From NCBI GenBank assembly GCA_016714815.1, contig JADKBZ010000003.1:552112-616111 (forward strand): 64,000 bases of DNA, written 5' to 3'. The notes under the pieces are model-generated. The model worked only from the letters and a program-made list of their open reading frames with translations. It did not search any database and was not told the origin of the DNA. Below are positions 26,173 to 35,060 of the stretch, piece by piece (the first letter of the stretch is position 1; the number at the start of each line of letters is the position of its first letter). The position numbers and the translations under genes were made by a program. This DNA comes from Holophagales bacterium (GTDB lineage Bacteria > Acidobacteriota > Thermoanaerobaculia > UBA5066).

Positions 26173-29100
26173 ATGAGAGGCCTCACTTCCCTCCTCCTGG
26201 CCGTCGTCCTCGGGATTTCCCTTCGCGCCGCCGCCGACACCTACGACACCCACACCCTCGTGGCCGTCACGACCCGCGGCGACGCCGACGTCCGCGCGCT
26301 TCGCGACGCCGGAGCCGACGTCGTCGGGCGAAAAGGGAACGTCTACAAGGCGCTCCTGACGCCCGGGCAGCTGGAGAAGCTGACCGCACAGGGCCTGCAG
26401 ATCGAGGTCCTCCGGGCCGAGATGGACGCGGACCGGAAGCGCTGGGCCGAGAACGACGCCGCCTCGCGGGCGAACCTCGCCACCGCCTACTACACGGCCT
26501 CGAAGTTCGACCTGGTCAGCCCGCCGGCGGGGAGCCTGATGGAGCACCTTCTCCAGCAGTACAACGCCCACCCCGGCATCACCCGGCTCTACAACCTCGG
26601 CGCCACCCAGGACGGCGCGTACGACGTCATCGCAATGAAGGTCTCGAAGAACCCCGACGCCGTCGAGGCCGAGCCGAAGATCCGGATCTACGGGAACATC
26701 CACGGGGACGAGAAGGGGGGCTGCATGGTCGCCTCCGACGTCCTCGACACGATCCTCGCCGGGTACGCCGCCGTCCCCCAGGACGCCACCGCGAAGAAGC
26801 TCGTGGACGAGTCGGAGATCTGGTTCATCCCGATGGGGAACCCCTACGGCAACGCCCACAACCAGCGCGGCAACGTGAACGGCGTCGACCTGAACCGGAA
26901 CTTCTGGGGGCCCTCCGGGTCCGACGCACCCCCCGCCTGGTCGCAGAAGGAGACCCAGATCATCCGCGACCTGACGGAGACGGCGACCGCCGACCACGGC
27001 AAGAAGCGGTTCACGACCTCGATCTCCTTCCACGAGGGGGAGGTCTGCCTCAACTCCATCTGGAACTACACGTCCGCCGCGCCGTCCGACGAGCCGCTCT
27101 TCTGGGCCACGCGCAGCGGCGGGAACGTCACGCTCGCGGCCGACGGCCTCGCGAAGGCCTACCAGGACGGCGTCACGACACCCGGCTTCTGGTACACGAA
27201 CGGCTACGACTGGTACCAGACCAGGGGCGACACGAACGACTGGTCGTACGGTGCGTGGAGCGCTCTCGACACGACGATCGAGCTGAACTCGATCAAGGCG
27301 CCCCCCGCCGCGCAGATCCCCACCTACTGCGCCCAGCACCGGCAGGCGGTGCTGAACTACATGCTCAAGACGTTCCAGGGGGTCCACGGCGTGATGACCG
27401 ACCAGTCGTCGGGGGCGCCGCTCGACGGGACCGTCTCCGCCACGTGCACGGCATCCTCGACGGTCGCCGTCCCGCACGCCTACCAGGCGATCTACACCGA
27501 CCCGGTGGCGGGCGACTTCCACCGCGTCCTGCTGCCCGGCACCTACACGATCACCTGCAAGGCGCCGGGGTACGTCGACACGGTCATCCCCGGCGTCGTG
27601 GTGACCGCCGACTCGAAGACCTCGTGCAACTGCCCCATGACGACGCCGTGCACGAACAATCCGACCGCGGTGAACGTCGCCCCGGCCGGACCGCTCGTCC
27701 TCTGCCCCGGGACCGGGCAGACCCTCACCGCGAACGTCACCGGGGGGACCGGGCCTTTCACGTACCAGTGGTACGACGGCGCGTCCGCCATCCCCGGCGC
27801 AGAGGACCCGACCTACTTCGCCAATGACGCCGGCGCCCACTCCTACAGCTGCAAGGTGACCGGCAGCGGCTGCACGGGCGGGATCACCGACCCGACGCCG
27901 TCACAGGTGACCTGGCAGGCGGCCCCGGCCTTCGCCGGCGCCACCTCCGTCACGACCCCCGGGAGCGCTCTCTGTACCCTCACGGTGGGCTGGAGCGCCG
28001 CATCGAGCGCCTGTCCCGGAACGGTGACCTACAAGGTCTACCGTTCCACCACCTCTCCCGTCTCCGTCGGTCCCGCCAGTCTCGCCGCCTCGGGCCTGAC
28101 GGGGACGAGCTACGACGACACGAGCGCCCTCGCGAACGGAGCGCGCTACTACTACGTCGTCCGCGCCGTGAGCGGCGCGGGGGTCGAGGACGCAAACACC
28201 GTCGAGAGGAGCGCAATCCCCGCTGGGCCGCTCGTGACCGGGGACTGGATCGCGGGGGCCGAGACGGGCGGTCCCGCGCTGACTCTCAACGCGCCCTGGG
28301 GCCTTTCCACGACCTACAAGCGGACGGGGACGAGCAGCTACTCGACGGGGTCGGGAGGGACGTACGCGGACGGAGCCTGTGGCGGGCTGACCACTCCCCC
28401 GCTCGTTCTCGGCGCCGGTTCCGTCCTCACCTTCCACCACATCTACTCCACGGAGACCGGCTACGACGGCGGACGGGTGGAGATTTCGACGAACGGGGGA
28501 GGCTCCTGGGCCCCCCTGACGCCTTCGCCGGCATATCCCGGGAACATCATCCACACCACGGCCTGCGGGTGGTCGAACCCGACTCCCTGCTACATCGGCG
28601 ACTCCTCCGGGTATCCGGCGACGTGGCAGCTCGCGACGATCAACCTCGCGGCCTGGGGCGGCCAGACGGCTCTCCTCCGGTGGAACTTCACGACGGACAC
28701 CAGCCAGGATGGCTCCCTGGCCAACCCCGGCTGGTACGTGGACGACATCAAGGTCACCGGCGTCCAGGTGCCCGGCCCGTGCTCGGGCGCGGCCACGGCG
28801 CTCTCCTTCCACGAGCTCCCCCCGTGCCGGGTCATCGACACGCGCGGCGCGACCGGGCCTCTCGGCGGGCCGGTCCTGGCCGCCGGCATCTCGGTGCGGA
28901 CCTTCCCCGTGACGGGAACCTGCGGCATCCCGGCCACGGCGAAAGCTCTCTCGGTGAACCAGACCGTGACCGAGCCCGCCGCAACCGGCTTCCTCCGCGT
29001 CTACCCGGGCGACCTGACCGGCGCGCAGGTCCCGATCACGAGCGCGGTCAGTTTCTCGGCTGGAAAGACCCGCGCGAACAACGGGATCCTCGGCCTCGCC

Positions 29101-29190
29101 GGAAACGGGAACGGGACGATCGCGGTCGAGAACGACGCCGTCGGCGGAACGGTCCACTTCATCCTGGACGTCAACGGATACTTCGAGTAG
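26173..29190 (+). CDS. secreted M14 zinc carboxypeptidase, multidomain, with PCRxxDTR module
   Basis: The ATG at 26173 opens a 1005-residue protein with a signal peptide (MRGLTSLLLAVVLGISLRAAA). The M14 catalytic domain has zinc ligands His177 and Glu180 in NIHGDE, Arg242 in DLNRNF, His287 in SFHEG and catalytic Glu370 in TTIELN. It is followed by a carboxypeptidase regulatory-like domain (about 390-480), an Ig-like domain (TYQWYDGA), an FN3 domain (YKVYRSTTS) and a jelly-roll domain ending GWYVDDIKVTG. The last 125 or so residues are the module running from LPPCRVIDTRG to FILDVNGYFE. It should remove C-terminal residues from peptides outside the cell. No clear ribosome site is seen. The 247 bp upstream hold no gene. 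Confidence 0.88.
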   Translation: MRGLTSLLLAVVLGISLRAAADTYDTHTLVAVTTRGDADVRALRDAGADVVGRKGNVYKALLTPGQLEKLTAQGLQIEVLRAEMDADRKRWAENDAASRANLATAYYTASKFDLVSPPAGSLMEHLLQQYNAHPGITRLYNLGATQDGAYDVIAMKVSKNPDAVEAEPKIRIYGNIHGDEKGGCMVASDVLDTILAGYAAVPQDATAKKLVDESEIWFIPMGNPYGNAHNQRGNVNGVDLNRNFWGPSGSDAPPAWSQKETQIIRDLTETATADHGKKRFTTSISFHEGEVCLNSIWNYTSAAPSDEPLFWATRSGGNVTLAADGLAKAYQDGVTTPGFWYTNGYDWYQTRGDTNDWSYGAWSALDTTIELNSIKAPPAAQIPTYCAQHRQAVLNYMLKTFQGVHGVMTDQSSGAPLDGTVSATCTASSTVAVPHAYQAIYTDPVAGDFHRVLLPGTYTITCKAPGYVDTVIPGVVVTADSKTSCNCPMTTPCTNNPTAVNVAPAGPLVLCPGTGQTLTANVTGGTGPFTYQWYDGASAIPGAEDPTYFANDAGAHSYSCKVTGSGCTGGITDPTPSQVTWQAAPAFAGATSVTTPGSALCTLTVGWSAASSACPGTVTYKVYRSTTSPVSVGPASLAASGLTGTSYDDTSALANGARYYYVVRAVSGAGVEDANTVERSAIPAGPLVTGDWIAGAETGGPALTLNAPWGLSTTYKRTGTSSYSTGSGGTYADGACGGLTTPPLVLGAGSVLTFHHIYSTETGYDGGRVEISTNGGGSWAPLTPSPAYPGNIIHTTACGWSNPTPCYIGDSSGYPATWQLATINLAAWGGQTALLRWNFTTDTSQDGSLANPGWYVDDIKVTGVQVPGPCSGAATALSFHELPPCRVIDTRGATGPLGGPVLAAGISVRTFPVTGTCGIPATAKALSVNQTVTEPAATGFLRVYPGDLTGAQVPITSAVSFSAGKTRANNGILGLAGNGNGTIAVENDAVGGTVHFILDVNGYFE

Positions 29191-29210
29191 CGGCGGCCGG
29201 CGCGCCGCCG
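29191..29210. terminator. weak hairpin between convergent genes
   Basis: A 7-bp GC stem (29191-29197 with 29204-29210, 6-nt loop) fills the 21-bp gap between the carboxypeptidase stop and the end of the convergent VWFA gene. There is no clear T-run, so termination is only plausible. Confidence 0.45.
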
Positions 29211-29211
29211 T

Positions 29212-31014
29212 CTACCGGACGCGCGCGCCGTTTCCGCCCGAGGGCGAGTCCTCCGGGACGTCGAGGGTGGCGTATCCGGCGGTCCCGGTGAGCGCGTCGC
29301 GGACGGCCACCGAGATCCGGTAGCTCCCCGGCTTCACGACGAGGGTCGCGGTGATCGGCCAGGTCTTGCCGCGCGCCGACTCGTACTCGCCCTTCGGGAC
29401 GGCGACGCGATGCTCGGCCTTCAGCAGGGCCGACTGCTTTCCGTCCGGGCCACGGGTGACGTAGTACGCGGTGGCCTTGCCGACCATCTCGTCCCCCTCC
29501 GGCAGCAGGGCGAGCTTCCCGATCGGGACCGAGATCCGCACCGGCAGCTCCCGGGTCTTCGACGCGCCCTTCTTCCACGCGCCCGCCGACGCGGCGATGC
29601 CGAGCAGGTTCTCGGCCGCGTCGAAGCTCAGTGCCGCCAGGACGCGGTCCTCGATGAGCGCCGGCAGGGACTTCTCGACGAAGCGCCGGCGGTAGTCGAG
29701 GCGGCACCCTTTCCGGTTCACGAGCTCGACCCCGACGGTGTGGACGGCGCTTCGCCCCCCGCGCGGCAGCGGGTAGCCGACGAGGTAATAGCTGTCGAGC
29801 TCGCGGGAGAAACGCTCGAGACCGGCCTTGAAGTCGCCGCCGTTGACGAACGCGGAGCCGCCCGTCTCGGCGGCGATCTTCTGCAGCGGCTCCTGGTAAT
29901 TCCGGACGTCCCGGCTCCACGTCGCCGAGGGTCCGCCGGCGCTCTCCGCGTCCCCGGGCGCGACGAGCCCGCGCGCGTCGATGGTGAAGAGGGTCACGCC
30001 CGCCGCGGCCGCGCTGACGACGACGTCGTCGAAGACCTTCTGCTCGCTCCCTTCGCCGGTCATCGCCATGCGCGCGTCGTTCACCTGGCTGCGCGCAGCG
30101 GGGAACTCGCGGAAGTAGTCCTCGAAGGCGCGATAGACGGCCTGGCCCGGCGTACCCGCAAGGCCGTCCGAAACGTAGACGAGGACCTTCCGCCCCGGCA
30201 TCGCGCTCATCGCCGTGAGGATGGCCCGGAGGCCCCGGGTCGCGTCGCGCGTCGCGACCCGCTCCGTCTGCTCGAAGGTGCGCACCTCGTCGAGGGCTCC
30301 CTGGGCGATGGCCGCGGCCTGCGCGACGGCGCTGGGCCGCCCCGTGACGATCACCTGCCGCAGGATCGCCGCCGTGATCCGGAGGTTCGCCGTAACCCGC
30401 AAGCGCTCCACGTTCGTGATCGACCAGCCTCCCGGCTCGTCGCGCAGCCGCCGCAGGGCGGAGACGGCCAGCTCCCGGTCCCCGGTCAGTCCCTGGACGA
30501 TCTTCGGCCCCCCGACGTGGGTCGTCACGGCCACCCGGTCGCCCGGACCGACGCGCGTGCGGACGAAGTCGATCGCGGCGTCGAGCACGGGACCCCGGGT
30601 CGCGGTGCTGAGGTTGGCGTTGTCGACGTAGAAGTTGAGTGAAAGCCCGGGCCGCTCCGCGACGACGGGAGCTTCGGCGGACGCGACGTCCGGTTTCGAG
30701 GGCTCGCCCGTCATCGCGGGAGCACGGCTCTCTCCCGCGCGCCCATAGCAGGAGAAGTTGGAGAGCTCGACCTGCTTTCCGTCGTGAAGCACCCGAAAGT
30801 CCGAGGCCGTCAGCCCGAGGACCGGACCATGGGCGTCGGTCACCGAGACCTCGAAGCTGACGAGGTCGACGACCGCCGTCTGCACGAAGCCGGACGCCTC
30901 GGCCGGCGCCCGGGGCGCGTCGATCGCGGCTGGTGTCCCGGCCTGCTGGGAAAGAGCCAGCGAGCCGAACAGGGTCGCGCCGGCGAGGAGCAGCCCCTCG
31001 ATCTTCATCTTCAT
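29212..31014 (-). CDS. exported VWFA-related protein
   Basis: I start this 600-residue protein at ATG 31014 (MKMKIEGLLLAGATLFGSLALSQQ), which gives a good signal peptide. Residues about 45-330 match the VWFA-related domain common in Acidobacteriota, with VDLVSFEVSVTDAHG, LTASDFRVLHDGK, then NFYVDNANLS in place of a canonical DxSxS metal site, and later KVLVYVSDGLAG. The C-terminal third is a beta-rich domain. Such proteins are periplasmic or secreted and of unknown role, possibly in protein-protein binding. It lies 29 nt after the upstream DUF3857-type gene, likely in one operon. Confidence 0.82.
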   Translation of the reverse strand: MKMKIEGLLLAGATLFGSLALSQQAGTPAAIDAPRAPAEASGFVQTAVVDLVSFEVSVTDAHGPVLGLTASDFRVLHDGKQVELSNFSCYGRAGESRAPAMTGEPSKPDVASAEAPVVAERPGLSLNFYVDNANLSTATRGPVLDAAIDFVRTRVGPGDRVAVTTHVGGPKIVQGLTGDRELAVSALRRLRDEPGGWSITNVERLRVTANLRITAAILRQVIVTGRPSAVAQAAAIAQGALDEVRTFEQTERVATRDATRGLRAILTAMSAMPGRKVLVYVSDGLAGTPGQAVYRAFEDYFREFPAARSQVNDARMAMTGEGSEQKVFDDVVVSAAAAGVTLFTIDARGLVAPGDAESAGGPSATWSRDVRNYQEPLQKIAAETGGSAFVNGGDFKAGLERFSRELDSYYLVGYPLPRGGRSAVHTVGVELVNRKGCRLDYRRRFVEKSLPALIEDRVLAALSFDAAENLLGIAASAGAWKKGASKTRELPVRISVPIGKLALLPEGDEMVGKATAYYVTRGPDGKQSALLKAEHRVAVPKGEYESARGKTWPITATLVVKPGSYRISVAVRDALTGTAGYATLDVPEDSPSGGNGARVR

Positions 31015-31043
31015 CCGGAACCCGGACTCCCGGTCCGCCGACT

Positions 31044-32957
31044 CTACGGCTTTCCCTTCGCCGGACGCAGGAGCAGAACCCGCGCGCCAGGCGACCCCCA
31101 GGCGACGAGCAGCTCGCGGACCTCGCGGGCCGCGGAGGCGGGCTCCTGGCGGCTCGCGAGGGCGAGGCGCCGCCGCGCGACGACCCTGCCGGCCTCGACG
31201 GGCCCGCAGCTCACCGTGACTTCCCCGCGGGAATTGGCGACCTTCGCGGCGGTGGGTGGCGCCGCCACGGACCACCCCTTTGGAAGCGTCAGCGTCAGCT
31301 CGATCTCCTCGCTCCCCGCTCCGGGAAGCGCGATCGGCGAGAGCCGGCCGGCGCCGGGAAGCGGCGGCAGGTCGTCGGTGACGCCCCCGGCGATTCCGGC
31401 GAGCGACACCGCGTGGAGGCCGCGCGCGTTCTTTTCGGGGAGCGTCCCCTCGAACGTGGCCGAGAGGGACGCCGCGCCGCGCTCGAGCCGCGTCGTCCGG
31501 GCGCTCGTCACCTTCGCGCCCTCCAGCAGGCCGCCGGCGAGGCGCTCGGCGAGCTTCTGCGGGTCGCGGACGAGGCTCGCGTGCGGCGTGGCGCCACCGG
31601 CCGAGGTCAGCGCGAGCTCCCCCTTCACGCTCCCCTTCTCGTCGATCGTGAGCGACGCCACGAGACGGCTCCGCCACGGCGAGGCGAACGGCGCGAGGTC
31701 GAACGGCTTGCCCGGGACGACGACGTGGGCGCGGTCGAGCGAGCGCTCGAGCGGCCTTGCCGCCGCCGGCTCGGCCGGGTCGTAGAGGCGATCGTCGCCG
31801 TCGCCGAAGTGCACCAGGAGAACGGCCCGGTCGTGGAGCGCAAAGCCCGGGGCGCGGGCCGCCTGCGGGCCGGTCAGGAAGAGCCCGGGACGCGCCTCGA
31901 AACCGAGCTCGCCGAGGACGCGCGCCGCGAGCGAGGCCATCTCGAGCGGCGATGCCCAGCCGGCGGCCCAGACGGAGGCGAGCGGGTGGATCGTCCAGCC
32001 CGTGTGGGACGCGGGGAGCGTCGCCGAGACGTTGATCGCGTCGCCGAGCGCCGAGAGGACGGCGAGAAGGGCGCGCTCGCGGTCCGGCTCCTTGCCGAAC
32101 GCCTTGCGGGCCGCTTCGATCGCGCCGGCCGGCGCGGGACCAGCCGCCTCGAAACGCCGCGCGAGCTCGGCACCGGCCCAGCCCGCCGCCGCGGGGGCGC
32201 CCGCCGCGAGGAACGCGTACGGCTCGATCTCCCCGCGCGCCGGGGTGCCGGGCTCCGACGGAAGCGCCGCGACCCCGTCGGCCTGCCAGCGGCAGGCGCG
32301 GACGGCTCCGGTCACCCGGCAGTCGGGCGGCGGCTCGAGCCCCTGGGGCCCGGGAACGAGAATCTCCAGGCCGGCCGGGACCTCGACCTCGACGACGCGC
32401 TGCGCGACGGGAAAGGCGAAGGCGAGCGGCTCGGCGACGATGAGCGCCGCCGGCGTGGAGGCGGCGCGAGAGACGCGCCACGATGCCTCGATCACGGCGC
32501 CCGGCTCGAGCGCCGTGTGGACGATCACCCTTCGGCGAAGCGCGCTCCAGAGCGGGTTCCTGTGGACCGCGGGGGGGAGCTCGTCGACGATCGCGTTCGC
32601 CGGCCCGGGCACCACCTGGCCCGACGGGAGAACGGTCCGGTTGAACAGGACCTCGAACGTCTCGACGGAGGGGTCCCAGACGATCCGGCTCTCGCCGAAG
32701 TCGCGGTTGATGGCGAGCGACGAGTTGACCCGGATCCGCTGGGTCCGTTCGTGGACGACGGCGCCGTCGGCGCGGAGCGTGTAGCGGTCGAGGACGAGCA
32801 GCGCCTCCGCGTCGGGACCGGCCGGCGCGACGAAAGCCTTCGGCGCCCTGGCGGTCTGTGGGGCCGCCTTCGTGACGACCTGCGGCTGCGCGGCGAACGC
32901 CGCGCCGGCGAAGAGGAGCGAGAGCGTGGCGAGTCCCTGGCGAACGGAAGCGCGCAT
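31044..32957 (-). CDS. exported DUF3857/transglutaminase-like protein lacking the catalytic Cys
   Basis: The 637-residue protein has a signal peptide (LATLSLLFAGAAFA) and the same overall plan as its upstream neighbour: a DUF3857-type N-terminal half, then a transglutaminase-like core. At the position of the catalytic Cys the sequence is AGWASPLEMAS (about residue 332), so Cys is replaced by Ser. The His (FALHDRA, about 373) and Asp (LYDPAEP, about 392) are still present. It is therefore probably a binding protein or pseudoenzyme. Its ATG shares one base with the upstream stop (TGATG), indicating coupling. Confidence 0.8.
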   Translation of the reverse strand: MRASVRQGLATLSLLFAGAAFAAQPQVVTKAAPQTARAPKAFVAPAGPDAEALLVLDRYTLRADGAVVHERTQRIRVNSSLAINRDFGESRIVWDPSVETFEVLFNRTVLPSGQVVPGPANAIVDELPPAVHRNPLWSALRRRVIVHTALEPGAVIEASWRVSRAASTPAALIVAEPLAFAFPVAQRVVEVEVPAGLEILVPGPQGLEPPPDCRVTGAVRACRWQADGVAALPSEPGTPARGEIEPYAFLAAGAPAAAGWAGAELARRFEAAGPAPAGAIEAARKAFGKEPDRERALLAVLSALGDAINVSATLPASHTGWTIHPLASVWAAGWASPLEMASLAARVLGELGFEARPGLFLTGPQAARAPGFALHDRAVLLVHFGDGDDRLYDPAEPAAARPLERSLDRAHVVVPGKPFDLAPFASPWRSRLVASLTIDEKGSVKGELALTSAGGATPHASLVRDPQKLAERLAGGLLEGAKVTSARTTRLERGAASLSATFEGTLPEKNARGLHAVSLAGIAGGVTDDLPPLPGAGRLSPIALPGAGSEEIELTLTLPKGWSVAAPPTAAKVANSRGEVTVSCGPVEAGRVVARRRLALASRQEPASAAREVRELLVAWGSPGARVLLLRPAKGKP

Positions 32958-34996
32958 CACGCCTTCCCCTTTCCCTTTGCGGCAGCCGGTCTGACGATCA
33001 GCGGCGTCTCGGCGAGCTTGCGGAAGGATTCGAGGGCGTCCCTCAAGGCAGGCCACTCCCCGGGAGCGAAGATGCGGCGGTCGAGGGTGAGCGTCTCGCT
33101 CACGACGAGGTCGCTCCCGGAGTGCTTCCAGCTCGACTGCAGGCTCCCCGCGCCCTCCAGCTTCGCGTCGTCGGGCAGTCCCTCGACCGTGGCGCCCGCC
33201 GGCAGGGTCAGCCGCTCCTCGAGGAAGACCACCTTCGAGCAGCCGATCCTCACCGGGTACTTGCGCTCCTTCGGCTTGAGCGGCAGCGCGATCTCCTCGG
33301 CCTTTGCGGCCAGGCCGACCGGGTGGCGCGCCGCCAGCGGCGTGAGGAGCATCGAGCCGTCGTCGAGGACGCGGGCGTAGCCGGGAATGGAGAACGTGGC
33401 CTCGATGGTAAACGGCACCCGCAGGTCGTCGGGGTCGGTCCGGGACGTAACGCGGACGACCGCCCGCGGATCGACGGCCGAAAGGAGCCCTTCGTCGATC
33501 GCCGCCCACTGCGTCCGCGCGCGGCCCCGGTAGGGGCGGCGCAGGCCCGAGTCGGCCTGCCCGTCGCCCGTGAGCTTCAGCGTTCCCTCGAGGGCGCCGT
33601 CCGCGCGCAGAGTGGAGCGGACGGTGAAGCGGAGCGGGTGGTCCGAGGGCGGCGAGATCGGCGTGGTGATGATGTCCGCCCCTTCGGGCAGCCCCATCAG
33701 CACCTCCTGCTGCTGCTCGCGGCTCGACCAGAGCTCGCGGGCGCCCGGCACCCACGTCGGGTCGAGGAGCTGCGCCGTGCCGTCGGGACGCCGCCAGACC
33801 GTGATGCAGTGGTTGAACTGGTCGGCGGCGATGTGCTCGATCCGCTCCCCCGCCATCGTCATGCCGGCGTACGCCTCGAGACCGGCGGCGCGCAGGAGGG
33901 CGGTGAGAATTCCCGCCTTGTCCTTGCAGACGCCGCCTCGGTCGCGCAGCGTCATCGCCGCGGGGTGGAGCGTGTAGCCCTCGCCTTCGCCCATGTGCAG
34001 GCCGATGTAGCGGATGTTCTCGGCGACCCAGTGGGTCAGCGCGGCCGCCTTGTCGTCGGCGCGGTCGAGCCCGGCGGTCACCTCGTCGGCGACGCGCTGC
34101 AGCTCCGGCGTCACCGCGAAGGCCTTCGCGTCCTCCTGGACGCCGTGGAACCAGACCGCCTTCGCCTGCCAGTCGGGCGCCGTCGTCAGCAGGAGCTTCG
34201 GCGCGACGTCCGGCCAGTCGACCATGCTCTTCTCGGCCTCCGCCGGCCTGAAGCCGCGGAGGGTGACCGTCACCGTCCGCTTCCCGCCCGCCGTGCGGTC
34301 CTCGACCTCGGCGCCGCCGTTGAAGAGCTGGTACTGGAGGTTCTTGGCGACCGGGACCGTCACGCGGTAGCGCTGCTCGATCACCGGGTTGGCCGCAAAG
34401 AACGGCACGATGTCGTAGAAGTGCCCGCGCATCGGCGGCACGAAGCGCGCCTCGCCGGCGCCCGGCTCCCCCTCGAGGAGCGCGTAGGTGAAGCCGACCC
34501 GCCGCGACACGAGCTCCACGGCGTCGCCCACGTCGAGCCGGCCGACCGGCACGAGCCGGTGGCGCGCGTTCCAGAGGATCGTCCCCTGCGTGTCGGGGTG
34601 GTCCTGGACGAGCGTGACGGCGACGTCGCGCACGCCGCCCGCGGCCGTCAGGACGCGGCACCGGAGCACTTCGACCGCGGCCGACAGCGGGTCGTACAGG
34701 AGCTCGGCGACGGAGAGCTCCCTGGCGCCGGCCGCCGTGAGCGCCTTGACGAGCGTGTGCTGCACGGTGCGCGCCATGCCGCTCTCCTCGACCTCCACCT
34801 CTCGACGGTCGAAGACCGTCACGGCGCCGGCGGCGGGAAAGGCCTCGGCGCCCCCCGCCTTTGCGAGGACCTTCTGCACGTCGGCGGCCGGCAGGTCCCA
34901 GCCCGGGGCGACCTCGGCCGCGGGCGCTGCGCCGGCGAAAAGGACCAATCCCAGGACCAGGGCGAGAACGTTCAGACGAGGAGCTCGTGCGCGCAT
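32957..34996 (-). CDS. exported DUF3857 and transglutaminase-like protein
   Basis: The 679-residue product starts with a signal peptide (LALVLGLVLFAGAAPAAE). The N-terminal 280 residues are DUF3857. The transglutaminase-like core shows Cys in GGVCKDKAG at about 354, His in FNHCITVW at about 395 and Asp in LLDPTWVPG at about 408, a complete triad. A beta-rich C-terminal domain follows. Such proteins are probably periplasmic proteases or amidases rather than cross-linkers; substrate unknown. It heads a unit with the Cys-less paralog and the VWFA protein. Confidence 0.87.
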   Translation of the reverse strand: MRARAPRLNVLALVLGLVLFAGAAPAAEVAPGWDLPAADVQKVLAKAGGAEAFPAAGAVTVFDRREVEVEESGMARTVQHTLVKALTAAGARELSVAELLYDPLSAAVEVLRCRVLTAAGGVRDVAVTLVQDHPDTQGTILWNARHRLVPVGRLDVGDAVELVSRRVGFTYALLEGEPGAGEARFVPPMRGHFYDIVPFFAANPVIEQRYRVTVPVAKNLQYQLFNGGAEVEDRTAGGKRTVTVTLRGFRPAEAEKSMVDWPDVAPKLLLTTAPDWQAKAVWFHGVQEDAKAFAVTPELQRVADEVTAGLDRADDKAAALTHWVAENIRYIGLHMGEGEGYTLHPAAMTLRDRGGVCKDKAGILTALLRAAGLEAYAGMTMAGERIEHIAADQFNHCITVWRRPDGTAQLLDPTWVPGARELWSSREQQQEVLMGLPEGADIITTPISPPSDHPLRFTVRSTLRADGALEGTLKLTGDGQADSGLRRPYRGRARTQWAAIDEGLLSAVDPRAVVRVTSRTDPDDLRVPFTIEATFSIPGYARVLDDGSMLLTPLAARHPVGLAAKAEEIALPLKPKERKYPVRIGCSKVVFLEERLTLPAGATVEGLPDDAKLEGAGSLQSSWKHSGSDLVVSETLTLDRRIFAPGEWPALRDALESFRKLAETPLIVRPAAAKGKGKA

Positions 34997-35060
34997 GCCC
35001 GGACCTCCGGCGGCATGATAGCGACAAGGGGATCCGCGGCGGGGACTCGGGAATGGCGGC

